A DNA stretch of 64,000 nucleotides from Pseudoduganella albidiflava (GTDB lineage Bacteria > Pseudomonadota > Gammaproteobacteria > Burkholderiales > Burkholderiaceae_D), in NCBI RefSeq assembly GCF_004322755.1, contig NZ_CP036401.1, positions 310,001 through 374,000 of the forward strand, given 5' to 3'. Numbering within the stretch: position 1 is the stretch's first letter; each line of letters opens with the position of its first letter. The notes beneath the pieces were generated by a model. That model had not been told where the DNA came from. It worked only from the letters and a program-made list of their open reading frames with translations, and did not search any database. The position numbers were made by a program, and so were the translations under genes. Of the stretch, positions 1 through 8,152 are shown in pieces.

Positions 1-467
1 AGGCCCACTTCCACGAAGCCCAGCGAGGCATAGAAACGTTTGCCCACTTCATTGCCGGGCATGTAGCAGATCGTAATGCGGCGCAAGTCCGGCTGCGCGC
101 GCAGCTCTTGCAGCAGCAGTTCCATCGCGCGGCGGCCAACGCCCCGGCTCTGGAACTTCGGGTCGACCATCAGGCGGAAGATGCCGTAGCAGCCCGGTTC
201 GTCGTTGGTGTTGATGCCGTAAAGAAGAAAGCCGGCGAGCTGCCCGTCGTGATGGATCGCCCTGGGCCGCAGGTTCGGATAAAAACTGGCCTGCGCGAGC
301 GAAAAGGCATTGCTGGCGACGAACTGGGCCTGGTGCGGCGGCAACTCGATATTCATCACCGCTTCGAAGTTTTTCCTGGTAACGAACTCCAGCGTCGTGC
401 CCAGTTGCGGCATCGGCGCCGTGTGCGTCGTTTCCGTCATGTGCGTCATCTGCGTCAAGGTCGTCAA
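1..467 (-). CDS. GNAT family N-acetyltransferase, C-terminus cut by window edge
   Basis: The reading frame runs off the left edge, so the last residues are missing. The visible part ends in the classic GNAT motif B region (MPGNEVGKRFYASLGFVEVG) and contains an acetyl-CoA-binding type segment (FQSRGVGRRAME). GNAT enzymes move an acetyl group from acetyl-CoA to an amine; the overall look (RAIHHDGQLAGFLLYG, then a metal-free GNAT core) resembles diamine/spermidine acetyltransferases, but the substrate is inference. A TTG at 467 has a good Shine-Dalgarno (GGAGGA) about six bases upstream; ATG codons at 449 and 440 in the same frame are alternatives without a clear ribosome site. Confidence 0.75.
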   Translation of the reverse strand, partial: MTTLTQMTHMTETTHTAPMPQLGTTLEFVTRKNFEAVMNIELPPHQAQFVASNAFSLAQASFYPNLRPRAIHHDGQLAGFLLYGINTNDEPGCYGIFRLMVDPKFQSRGVGRRAMELLLQELRAQPDLRRITICYMPGNEVGKRFYASLGFVEVG

Positions 468-510
468 GTGCGCTCCTCCGGGTGGATGCTGCCTGTGCTT
501 GTGGCGCGGC

Positions 511-575
511 TCATGGGCCTGGATCACGGGCCTGGATCATGGGCCGGAATCCTGGGCTGGGATCATGGCCCGGGA
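511..575. repeat. 13-bp tandem repeat, five copies
   Basis: Five consecutive 13-base units (511-523, 524-536, 537-549, 550-562, 563-575) follow the pattern TCATGGGCCTGGA with one to four changes each. They lie in the leader region of the upstream GNAT gene, between it and the convergent end of the cupin gene. No gene covers them. Confidence 0.85.
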
Positions 576-687
576 TGGCCGGCACAGCGAGTCGATACTC
601 TACCGTTAAAGGCCCGGCTGGAACAACCCCGCCATATGCCAGTAGGGGCGCCCGGATGGAAGCCGGCGTTGCCTTGCCTGCCCCGCC

Positions 688-1089
688 TTACTTCGCCAGC
701 GTCACCAGCGGCTTGCTTTTCTCCACGATGTAGGTGGCCAGTTCCTTCGATTCGCCGCTACCCACGTTGTGCGCCGAGTGCACGGCGCCGGCCGGGATGA
801 ATAGCGTCTGCCCCGCCTTCAGCGTCACCGGCGGCTGGCCATCGATCTGGTATTCCAGCGTACCTTCCAGTACATAGGCGATTTCCTCGCCGGGATGCGA
901 GTGGCGCGGCGCCTTGACACCCGGGGCGAAGTCCACCCGTACCTGCACCAGTTCCTTGCCCGGCACGACGATGTCTTCTTTCAGCAGGTCGACCCGGCCA
1001 AGGCCGGCGACCTGGGCGTGGGCGGTGATCGCCATCGACGCGGCGGCTACCAGGACGAGGCTGGAAATCAGGGAGTGGATGGTTTTCAT
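688..1089 (-). CDS. Secreted cupin-domain protein
   Basis: 133 residues. A signal peptide (MKTIHSLISSLVLVAAASMAITAHAQ) is followed by a single small cupin barrel. Cupin motif 1 is seen as PRHSHPGEEIAYVLEG and motif 2 as IPAGAVHSAHN, which keep the metal-binding histidines and glutamate, so a metal site in the periplasm is likely. Exported single-domain cupins of this kind have no single known reaction. The ATG at 1089 was chosen because it begins a clean signal peptide and has AAAGGAAA upstream; longer in-frame starts would put an unlikely tail before the signal. It is transcribed away from the PEP-CTERM gene at 1427. Confidence 0.8.
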   Translation of the reverse strand: MKTIHSLISSLVLVAAASMAITAHAQVAGLGRVDLLKEDIVVPGKELVQVRVDFAPGVKAPRHSHPGEEIAYVLEGTLEYQIDGQPPVTLKAGQTLFIPAGAVHSAHNVGSGESKELATYIVEKSKPLVTLAK

Positions 1090-1426
1090 GGCGTTTCCTT
1101 TTCTGGGTGAGTTGGCGTACTCCCAGTAGGCCACCGCCATGTGTATGGGGCATGTCGGCGCGTATGCGAAACATGGCCGTTCGTATCCCGGCCGTTCGCG
1201 GATACATGCTGATACACGCCGCTTGTCCCGCACACCCTGGCGCGATGCGCCGATGCCCGCGGGCTCGGGCGTACCAATACCCGCAGGCTCGCCTGGTTGG
1301 CGTGTGAGCTTCTGTATTTGCCGGGGGGGCGGGAAAACGACGGCTTTCAACTCGCAAGTAATTGTTTATAAGACAATAATTCGTATTCTTTGCTAGAGTG
1401 GCATTCCCTGACCCATTGGAGATGCC
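1090..1426. other. Intergenic region between divergent cupin and PEP-CTERM genes
   Basis: 337 bases without a credible gene. The left two thirds are GC-rich. The last 70 bases are AT-rich and carry the short inverted repeat ATTGT-N7-ACAAT at 1361-1377, a plausible promoter or operator segment for the gene at 1427. No confident -35/-10 pair could be assigned. Confidence 0.4.
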
Positions 1427-2221
1427 ATGAACCGTCATTACACCGTTGTCCCCCGGACGCTGCGCAGTGTCCGCCTGCTCGGCGCCATCGCCTTGCTGTC
1501 CGCCGCGTCTTCCACGCTGGCCGCCGATACGTCATTTTCTTCGAGCACCGTATCGAACCTGCGCTACACGCTGACCGACCTGACACCGGATGACGGTATC
1601 GCTGCCAACCTGACCTGGACATCGGGATTCGTCGATGTAACGGGGTACCACGATGGCATCGTATTCCGGCATTTCGGCGATGGATCGGCACCGGTGGCGG
1701 GAAGCTGGACCGACGGTGCGGACAACACGGCCGCCAGCTTCGAGCCAGGCACGTCGTTCGGGAACACGGTATTGTCGGCAACGGTGCACGCCGACGGTGC
1801 CGACGACGCCGTCGGCCAGGCGAACGCGGCGTATGCCTTGTCCTATTTCGACTTTACGGTGTCCGCCGGAACCGCCGTCACGTTCTATTCGGACTATGAG
1901 ATACACGCGGGCAGAACGGAACCGGGCGAAGGCACGTATGCAACGTCCACCACCCGAATGGAGTTGTTTGACAGTGGCACATCCCAGGATCACTTCGACA
2001 GCAGCTGGATCGAAGCCGCGACCTACCAGGTCCGTGACAAGGCCGGCACCGCATCGGTTTCTTTCAGTAATATCTACGGCACCGACTGGACCGGGACCCT
2101 GACGGTGCAAGCTGCCGGCCAGGCTTTCGCCGGGCCCCTGCCGGTTCCGGAACCGTCGACTTATGCCATGCTGGGCGTTGGCCTGCTGATGCTCGGCGCG
2201 GCAGCACGCCGCCGTTCCTGA
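1427..2221 (+). CDS. PEP-CTERM sorting domain protein, DL-x-DDGI family, paralogue 1
   Basis: 264 residues. N-terminal signal peptide up to about residue 33 (AASSTLAAD), a beta-rich body and a C-terminal PEP-CTERM signal (PVPEPSTYAML, a hydrophobic helix, then AARRRS). Such proteins are exported and, by family knowledge, processed by an exosortase and linked to surface or exopolysaccharide material. Just after the signal peptide is YTLTDLTPDDGIAANLTW, a motif shared with the genes at 2437, 8670 and 9609. Mid-protein DFTVSAGTAVTFYSD matches a second motif shared by the four. Function beyond surface sorting is unknown. Confidence 0.85.
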   Translation: MNRHYTVVPRTLRSVRLLGAIALLSAASSTLAADTSFSSSTVSNLRYTLTDLTPDDGIAANLTWTSGFVDVTGYHDGIVFRHFGDGSAPVAGSWTDGADNTAASFEPGTSFGNTVLSATVHADGADDAVGQANAAYALSYFDFTVSAGTAVTFYSDYEIHAGRTEPGEGTYATSTTRMELFDSGTSQDHFDSSWIEAATYQVRDKAGTASVSFSNIYGTDWTGTLTVQAAGQAFAGPLPVPEPSTYAMLGVGLLMLGAAARRRS

Positions 2222-2436
2222 TCGGCTGGGCATGATCGGCTGGGCCTGATCATCCGAGCTTGCCGCTGCGGGCGGGTTCCTGTCCGGGACCCGCCCACGC
2301 ATCCGGCAAGCAGCGCAAGCCCTGCCATCGACGATGCCAGGGCCTGGGCACTATGTGCCGGCGCGTGGCCGGCGCATCGGTCTACCGCGACAATGCGTCG
2401 TCGCGCGAATGGACCGGGTGCTTGCCGATGGCGCGC

Positions 2437-3204
2437 TCAGGCACGGCGGCGGGCTGTCGCACCGATCGCCAGCAATCCGGCTGCCAGCATGGCGTACGTG
2501 GAGGGTTCCGGTACTGAGGGGATTTGCGTTTCGGAACCGGCACCCAGGACGAACAGGGCATCCACGGTGATCGCCTGGTCGGTCGGGTTGGCATAGTAGA
2601 GCGAGAATTCTTCCCGTTCGGCTGGTTCCAGTGGCGAATAATGGATCAGGGAAAACCTCTGCGCACCCGGTCCCTCGCCGGTATCGAGCATGACATGCAC
2701 GCTGCCATGGCCGATTTGCCAGTAGTCCCTCGTGGTCCGGTAGGCGATATCCAGGAAGGCGCTGCCCGACAAGGTCAGCGCGCTGTGCGCACCGAGCGTA
2801 AACGTATAGCCCTGCCGGGCGTTCAGGCTCACGCCCCCCTGGTTGCCCAGATTGTGCAAGGCGTTGCCATGGATGCTGAAATCGCCGAGCAGGCCGGTCG
2901 CCTTGATTTCGGCATTCGACGGCCCGGCAGACAGGATGTGATCGACGGGGATCAGACCCGACGTCGTGTCGTCGATCTCATGGTCGAACGAACCCGGATT
3001 CCGAATGCCGAGCGTGTAACGCAGGTAGTCGAACTGGTAGGAATAGGATGCGTCGACGCCATCGCCAGGGGCCAGGTCGATGACGCCGATCGACACGTTG
3101 CTGAAGCTGGCGTCCATCCGGACGCCTTCGGCCTTGGCGCCGGCCATGCACACAGCCAGGCTAGTGGCAGCCAGGCAGGAAAGAAGTTTTTTCATCGTGG
3201 TCAT
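2437..3204 (-). CDS. PEP-CTERM sorting domain protein, DL-x-DDGI family, paralogue 2
   Basis: 255 residues, convergent with the paralogue at 1427. Signal peptide up to about residue 25 (LAVCMAGAKAE), C-terminal signal SVPEPSTYAML followed by a hydrophobic helix and ATARRRA. The shared family motif appears as SIGVIDLAPGDGVDAS near residue 40, and the second motif as YTFTLGAHSALTLSGS. The first Met (3204) has AGAGAG upstream; an ATG three codons later (3195) is an alternative. The role is unknown; the family signature suggests an extracellular beta-sandwich protein anchored or released after exosortase cleavage. Confidence 0.82.
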   Translation of the reverse strand: MTTMKKLLSCLAATSLAVCMAGAKAEGVRMDASFSNVSIGVIDLAPGDGVDASYSYQFDYLRYTLGIRNPGSFDHEIDDTTSGLIPVDHILSAGPSNAEIKATGLLGDFSIHGNALHNLGNQGGVSLNARQGYTFTLGAHSALTLSGSAFLDIAYRTTRDYWQIGHGSVHVMLDTGEGPGAQRFSLIHYSPLEPAEREEFSLYYANPTDQAITVDALFVLGAGSETQIPSVPEPSTYAMLAAGLLAIGATARRRA

Positions 3205-3456
3205 TGGAACTCTCTGAAGTATCAGGAACGAACCTCCGGCAGTTGCGCCGGCGGACCGGTGTCTTGCAGGATCGATGACTTACCGTAATGATCGGATGGA
3301 TACTGGAATGTGTTTCCTCCTTTGCGTTGGTCGTGCATGTCAGCCGCGCGCAAGTCGCCATCGCCGCGCCGGTCCCTCTACCCTCCAGCCAGGCATGCGC
3401 CGGAACGAGAATGATGAAGTGCCGGGCCGATGGCATTCCTGCCGGCCGTGAGCACA

Positions 3457-4071
3457 TCAGGAAACTTTTGCCTGCGCAGGCTGGCTTTCCGCTCCAGGAA
3501 GCTGGCCGATCGTCCTGGCCGCGATGGCACCCGCTTCGAGCACCACGGGGATGAGCGATGGATCGCAGGTACGCGCCAACTGGATCGTGCCGACCAGCGA
3601 GGCGAACACCGCGCGTGCCACCGCCATGGCATCGCGATGCCCGGCCGGCAGTGCGTCCGCAAAGATGGCCACCAGTTCGTCGATCGCTTGGCCAACGAAC
3701 GCGCGGGTGGCATCCGGGCGGCGCGCAAGCTCGGGGCCCAGCGCGGCGACGGCGCAGCCGCGTTCCGGGTAAGTCACGTGCCTCGGGTCGAGGTAATGGT
3801 TGACCAGGGCATCCAGGCCCTGTCCCGGAGCAGCTTCGCGGATCTTGCGGGCAAAGACTGCTCCGGTTTCCTGCAGTGCGGCGACCACGGCTTCGGCAAC
3901 GAGCGCCTCCTTGGAGTCGAAATGCGCATAGAAAGCGCCGTTCGTGAGCCCCGCTTCCGCCATCAGGCTGGCCACCCCGGTGGTGGCAATGCCATCCCTG
4001 CGCAGCACCTTGGCGGCGGATTCCACGATCCTCGCCCGTGTCGATTGCTTGTGGTCCGCGTCGTACCGCAT
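3457..4071 (-). CDS. TetR/AcrR family transcriptional regulator
   Basis: 204 residues. The N-terminal helix-turn-helix (about residues 12-58) reads ARIVESAAKVLRRDG then GLTNGAFYAHFDSKEAL, a standard TetR DNA-binding domain. The C-terminal ligand domain is of the type with a conserved cysteine (YPERGCAVAAL), seen in regulators that respond to electrophiles or small organic ligands; the ligand here is unknown. A near-perfect 18-bp palindrome sits 20 bp upstream of the start (4091-4108) and is a likely autoregulatory operator. The VOC gene now at 5432 was probably its close divergent neighbour before the insertion at 4217-5337. Confidence 0.85.
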   Translation of the reverse strand: MRYDADHKQSTRARIVESAAKVLRRDGIATTGVASLMAEAGLTNGAFYAHFDSKEALVAEAVVAALQETGAVFARKIREAAPGQGLDALVNHYLDPRHVTYPERGCAVAALGPELARRPDATRAFVGQAIDELVAIFADALPAGHRDAMAVARAVFASLVGTIQLARTCDPSLIPVVLEAGAIAARTIGQLPGAESQPAQAKVS

Positions 4072-4090
4072 TTCCGCTCCTGTCTACTTG

Positions 4091-4108
4091 GTATTATGAT
4101 CGTAATAC
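4091..4108. promoter_or_regulatory. Probable TetR operator palindrome
   Basis: GTATTATGATCGTAATAC is an 18-bp palindrome with one mismatched pair, starting 20 bp before the TetR start codon. Size, symmetry and location fit a TetR-family operator. Its original second target was probably the VOC gene on the other side of the inserted element. Confidence 0.6.
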
Positions 4109-4208
4109 AATGATGACTGGAATGCCAGCGATCGAAAAGAAATCATGACGGCATGCCACCGGCAAAGGGCGCGTGCGATGCGCCTGTGGAACGAACCGGA
4201 CAGCACGA

Positions 4209-5345
4209 AAAAATAAGGCGCTGTGAGCGGTAATTAAGCGAACTTCCCGCCGGAATCACGGTCTGACTTCCTGTTGAGATACTTCATGTATATCAGGAGG
4301 CGACATGGGCACCGCGGAGGTTGGAGTACTGATCGAAGCGTTGATGCAGCAACAGCTTTCAAAAGATCAGGTCGCATTGCTGCAGGGCTTTCTGGCCAGC
4401 GTCGAGCAGCCAGGCCAGTGCCATCGCTTGATCGAGGAAGCCGCCGGAAAGCCGCCGTGTCCCCATTGCGGCTGCGAGAAGTCTCACCGTTGCGGACAGG
4501 CCAGTGGCTTGCAGCGCTATCGCTGCGTAACATGCCGGCGCAGCTTCAATGCCCTGACCGGCACACCGCTTGCCCGTCTGCGCCTGCGCGACAAGTGGCT
4601 GCAATACCTGCAATGCCTGATCGAGTCGACCCCCGTGCGCTCTGCAGCCATGCGCGTCGCGGTGGCCAAGTCGACCAGCTTTCGATGGCGCCACCGGTTC
4701 ATCGCCGCCGTGCTCCGGGCACCGCGTCCGCACCTATCAGGCATCGTCGAGGCCGATGAAACTTATTTGTTGGAATCACAGAAGGGCTCGCGCCACCTGG
4801 ACCGCCCGCCCCGCAAACGCGGCGGCAAGGCCAGCCGGCGCGGCATCAGCAGCGAGCTGGACTGCATCCTCGTGGCTCGTGACCGCAACCGGCAAACGTG
4901 TGACTTCGTGACAGGTCGCGGCCCGGTCAGCGCTGGCCAGTTGATGGAACATCTGAAGCCTGTGCTGGCGCCCGATGTGCTGCTCGTGACCGATGCGGCC
5001 AAGGCGTACCAGGCATTTGCGAAGCAGGCCGGCATCACGCACGAAGCGATCAATGTGCGTGCCGGCATCCGGGTGCACGGCGCACTCCATATCCAGGGTG
5101 TTAACGGATGGCATAGCCGCTTCAAGACCTGGCTGCGGCGATTTAATGGTGTTGCCAGCCGCTATCTCGCCAATTACACCGGCTGGCAGCGCGTGCTCGA
5201 TGCCGCCGAGCTGACGGCGCCGCGCCAATGGTTGCACATTGTCGTGGCGTCAGACTAGCTGATCAGCTCTTTTGTCGCGCTCGGCATGCAAGAAAGTTTC
5301 GTGCTCAACGGCAAAGCTACTCAACGCGAACAGCGCCAAAAATAA
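4209..5345 (+). mobile_element. IS1595-family insertion sequence with 8-bp target duplication
   Basis: The element itself spans 4217-5337 (1121 bp). Its ends form imperfect terminal inverted repeats: the left end starts GGCGCTGTGAGCG and the right end, read inward, starts GGCGCTGTTCGCG, about 15 of 20 positions matching. The direct repeat AAAAATAA flanks it at 4209-4216 and 5338-5345, an 8-bp AT-rich duplication typical of IS1595-family transposition. One intact transposase gene lies inside. With intact ends, duplication and gene, it looks recent and may be active. Confidence 0.9.
4305..5258 (+). CDS. IS1595-family transposase
   Basis: 317 residues, full length for this family. A zinc ribbon (CPHC at 52-55, CVTC at 74-77) for DNA end binding precedes the RNase H-like catalytic domain. 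Visible acidic residues are D151 in ADETYLLES and D230 in LLVTDAAKAY. The later stretch VNGWHSRFKTWLRRFNGVA has the Asn-type third catalytic block seen in DDNK members of IS1595 rather than a Glu. The start at 4305 has an excellent AGGAGG four bases upstream. The frame is intact, so the element is probably autonomous. Confidence 0.93.
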   Translation: MGTAEVGVLIEALMQQQLSKDQVALLQGFLASVEQPGQCHRLIEEAAGKPPCPHCGCEKSHRCGQASGLQRYRCVTCRRSFNALTGTPLARLRLRDKWLQYLQCLIESTPVRSAAMRVAVAKSTSFRWRHRFIAAVLRAPRPHLSGIVEADETYLLESQKGSRHLDRPPRKRGGKASRRGISSELDCILVARDRNRQTCDFVTGRGPVSAGQLMEHLKPVLAPDVLLVTDAAKAYQAFAKQAGITHEAINVRAGIRVHGALHIQGVNGWHSRFKTWLRRFNGVASRYLANYTGWQRVLDAAELTAPRQWLHIVVASD

Positions 5346-5431
5346 TCGGCGCGCTTGTCGATTCCAGGCGCCATGATTCGTCGTCAGCATGCAGGACCCA
5401 CCATCCGATCCACATTCCCATGGGAGTCGTC

Positions 5432-5830
5432 ATGAACAAACAGATCATCTTCAACCTGGCAGTCAAGGACCTCGACAAATCCAGGGCCTTCTTTTCCGCC
5501 CTGGGCTTTTCCTTCAATGCGCAGTATTCCAGCGACCAGGCGGCGTTCATGAACATCGTCGACGGCAGCATCCACGCCATGCTGATGACCGAAGCGTTCT
5601 TCAGGTCGCTGATCGACAAGCCGCTTGTGCAGGCGAAGGAGGCCAACGAGGTCATCATCTGCCTGAGCTGCGAGAGCCGCGAGGAAGTGGACAGCCTGAT
5701 CGCCAGGGCTGTCGCGGCGGGCGGGCGCACGCCGCATCCGCCCGAGGACCACGGTTTCATGTACGACCAGGGCTTCGAGGATATCGATGGGCACTTGTGG
5801 AACCTGGTGTGGATGGCACCCCAGGGCTGA
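5432..5830 (+). CDS. VOC (glyoxalase/bleomycin-resistance fold) family protein
   Basis: 132 residues, one VOC unit made of two beta-alpha-beta modules. FNLAVKDLDKSRAFFSALGF opens module one, and the closing strand is GFEDIDGHLWNLVWM, the typical D-x-D-GH-x-W end with a metal-ligand position. VOC proteins act in glyoxal detoxification, antibiotic binding or ring cleavage; the substrate cannot be read here. ATG at 5432 has GGGAG upstream. The IS copy ends 95 bases before the start, so the gene's native promoter region was split; a TetR regulator lies on the far side. Confidence 0.8.
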   Translation: MNKQIIFNLAVKDLDKSRAFFSALGFSFNAQYSSDQAAFMNIVDGSIHAMLMTEAFFRSLIDKPLVQAKEANEVIICLSCESREEVDSLIARAVAAGGRTPHPPEDHGFMYDQGFEDIDGHLWNLVWMAPQG

Positions 5831-5921
5831 CGGCACTCCCCATGCACGTGGCCGCAATGCGGCGTGGCCTGTCGCGCCGCGGTGGCACTATCGTGGTTTT
5901 CACGAACCAGGGTTCACGAAC

Positions 5922-6575
5922 ATGGCACACGTTGTATTGTTGGGAGATTCGATTTTCGATAACGGCTCGTATGTTCCGCCGGGTACGCAGGTCATCGAGC
6001 AATTGCGGCGCCGGCTCGGTGCCGGGCATGAGGCGTCACTGTGCGCGCAGGATGGCAGCGTGCTGGCGGACATGCCGGCGCAGGTCGGGCGGATTGGCGC
6101 CTTGCGGAAGGAAAGGGCGCCCACCCACCTGGTGATCAGTTGCGGTGGCAACGACGTGCTTGGCTTGGTCGGCGCCATGCAGACCCCGGCGGCGACCGTG
6201 CTGGAAGCCGCCGAACTGCTTGCCGCATGGCAGGCCGGCTTCCGGCGCGATTACCGTGCGATGCTCGATCTGGTGTCGGCGTGCGGCATCCCGTATGCCG
6301 TGTCGACCATCTACGACGGGGTACCCGGGCTGTCGCCGGGATTGCGCGGCGCACTCGCGCTGTTCAACGACGTCATCCTGCGCGAAGCCGTGCTGCGCGG
6401 CATTCCTGTGCTCGATCTGCGCCTGATCTGCGCGATGCCCGGCGATTACGCCGCATCGTCGCCGATCGAGCCGTCGGCCGAAGGTGGCCGGAAAATTGCC
6501 GCGGGCATCGCGGCACTGGTAAGCGAACACCAGTTCCCGGCGGCGAGGACAGTGGTTTTCGCCGGCGCGGCGTGA
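5922..6575 (+). CDS. SGNH/GDSL-type hydrolase family protein
   Basis: 217 residues. Block I is VVLLGDSIFDNGSY with the catalytic Ser of GDS at the N-terminus, the Gly block follows, and block III is ISCGGNDVLG with the conserved Asn. The last block, normally D-x-x-H, is degenerate: around EPSAEGGRKIA the His is not obvious, so activity is uncertain or the His lies elsewhere. There is no signal peptide, so it is probably a cytoplasmic esterase or acyl hydrolase. The start at 5922 puts the GDS block immediately at the N-terminus, as usual in the family. Confidence 0.78.
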   Translation: MAHVVLLGDSIFDNGSYVPPGTQVIEQLRRRLGAGHEASLCAQDGSVLADMPAQVGRIGALRKERAPTHLVISCGGNDVLGLVGAMQTPAATVLEAAELLAAWQAGFRRDYRAMLDLVSACGIPYAVSTIYDGVPGLSPGLRGALALFNDVILREAVLRGIPVLDLRLICAMPGDYAASSPIEPSAEGGRKIAAGIAALVSEHQFPAARTVVFAGAA

Positions 6576-6616
6576 GGGCCAGGCAAGCCTCCTGACCGCA
6601 GCCGGTCAGCACCGCT

Positions 6617-7459
6617 TCAGGTGACCAGGCCGGTTCCCCCGCACAACCGTTCGAGCTTTTGTGCAAGCGCTTCGCGGGCGCTGTCGAGCCGCACCGGATC
6701 GGTCCTGGTGGACAGCGTGCTCCGCTCTTTTCGGCCAAGGAAATAAGCGATCCGCTCGGCATTGGCACCGGACGGGTGGGGCAAGCCATCGAGGATCTGC
6801 GCGGGCTGGAGCACGCCCTCCTTGGCCAGCCAGTGCAGGCCATTGGCTACAGCCGGGCCGAGCGGGATAAAGACGGCATCGGGAAACAGGGCCGCTTCCT
6901 GAGCGAAGTATTCGGTGATCTGCCGCCGCAGGAAGCGGTGCGCGATCGGCGCCGGTGTGCCGCTGTAGTTCTTGCCACCCCTGCTCACCGGGTGGCGCAG
7001 CAGCGAAGCGAGATGCAGCAGATGGGCATGCTGGCCGAACAGCGTGGCGCAACCGGGCAAGCCCAGCCAGCGGTGCAGGCCGATGCGGTCGAGCAGGGCG
7101 ACCAGGTTGGGGCGGATGGGGCCGCTGAAGGCGCCGGCCCGCTTCGCGGCGGACAGCGCCTCGTCGGCACTGGCACCACCGCGTAGCTGGACCTGCGCCT
7201 CGGCCACCGCATTGCGCCATTGGACAAAGCCGGGTGTCAGGCCAACGAGCACGACGCGCGCGGCGAGATTGACGGACTCGAACGGAATGTAGTTGACCTC
7301 GAACGGCCCGTCCCGGTCCAGCAGGAAGGCCGGCGGAATGCGGGCGTGGCCGTCGATGAGCGGGAGGTCGAGGTTACGGATGTCGGGGGCGAAACGCGGA
7401 AACAGGTGGGGCATCGGAAACAGGAGGAAATGGTAAATGGCATGATCCATGGGCCTCAT
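6617..7459 (-). CDS. Uracil-DNA-glycosylase-superfamily-like protein
   Basis: Up to 280 residues. The central and C-terminal parts look like the UDG fold: VVLVGLTPGFVQW matches the first (water-activating loop) region and LPHPSGANAERIAYFLG matches the HPS/HPSG leucine-loop motif. Canonical active-site Asp/Asn residues of family 1 are not evident, so substrate and activity are open. The N-terminus is uncertain (Met at 7459, 7450 or 7414; none has a clear ribosome site). It is last in a co-directional run with the SMI1-like gene (41-bp gap) and the small exported protein at 8153. Confidence 0.6.
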   Translation of the reverse strand: MRPMDHAIYHFLLFPMPHLFPRFAPDIRNLDLPLIDGHARIPPAFLLDRDGPFEVNYIPFESVNLAARVVLVGLTPGFVQWRNAVAEAQVQLRGGASADEALSAAKRAGAFSGPIRPNLVALLDRIGLHRWLGLPGCATLFGQHAHLLHLASLLRHPVSRGGKNYSGTPAPIAHRFLRRQITEYFAQEAALFPDAVFIPLGPAVANGLHWLAKEGVLQPAQILDGLPHPSGANAERIAYFLGRKERSTLSTRTDPVRLDSAREALAQKLERLCGGTGLVT

Positions 7460-7500
7460 GGAGGGCTATCCAGCGGCCCCCGGGATGGCCAGTGTGATGA

Positions 7501-8118
7501 TCATGTGAAGTCGATGTCCACGAGCCCGCCGAAATCGTCCGAGTACGCATATTTCCCGGCCAGCACCGCGTCGACATATCTTGCGAACCAGGGCCGGATT
7601 CCCGCTGCTTCCACTTCCCTGGTACCCATGTCGTGCCACATGGTGATGACCTGGCCGTCGATCCCGCCGGGGGCAGGGGCAAGATCCAGGCAGTAATGAT
7701 CGCCACCGCCATTGTGGGTAAATGGTATCCACCTGGCGTGCCACCAGTCACTCCGGATACCGCTCGCCGGGTCCGATTCGATGCCCTGGAATTCGCCGGA
7801 ATCGAGAAGATCCTTCCACACCGTCCATTGCTCGAGTATGGCGCCGGTGGAAAGGAATTCCGAGTTGTCGAACAGGCCGCCGGCATTTCCTTTCTGGCCG
7901 TTGTGCACCTTCAGGAAATCGACGAAGTCGCCGGGAAGGCGAACGCCGAGCGCAGCCTCGAGCGCTTCGATTTCCTCCGCGCTCGCTGGCGGATTGAGGT
8001 CTTGCAGGCCTTCCGGCCAGTTTTTACCCAGCCAGGCTTCCAGGGCTGCCCAGTTCTCGTTCAGCGAAGACGAATATTGGGAAGAGTTGCCTGATTTACG
8101 GGAGAAAGAGTCGATCAT
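7501..8118 (-). CDS. SMI1/KNR4 family protein
   Basis: 205 residues. The SMI1/KNR4 fold is recognised from PASAEEIEALEAALGVRLPGDFVDFLKVHNGQ and the later WIPFTHNGGGDHYCLDLAP, the two most conserved stretches of the family. Members act as immunity proteins in contact-dependent or polymorphic toxin systems, or as general interaction modules. No toxin gene is recognisable next to it, so it is an orphan or protects against a toxin encoded elsewhere. The Met at 8118 was preferred to an in-frame ATG at 8166, which would overlap the neighbouring stop; neither has a good ribosome site. Confidence 0.82.
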   Translation of the reverse strand: MIDSFSRKSGNSSQYSSSLNENWAALEAWLGKNWPEGLQDLNPPASAEEIEALEAALGVRLPGDFVDFLKVHNGQKGNAGGLFDNSEFLSTGAILEQWTVWKDLLDSGEFQGIESDPASGIRSDWWHARWIPFTHNGGGDHYCLDLAPAPGGIDGQVITMWHDMGTREVEAAGIRPWFARYVDAVLAGKYAYSDDFGGLVDIDFT

Positions 8119-8152
8119 ATTGGACGAGTGAATGAGATGAACCAGCGGCTGC

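Noticed and set aside
5922..6575. Longer version of the SGNH hydrolase starting at 5787
   Set aside because: The added N-terminus is Cys/Trp/Arg-rich and overlaps the end of the VOC gene; the Met at 5922 places the GDS block at the usual distance from the start.
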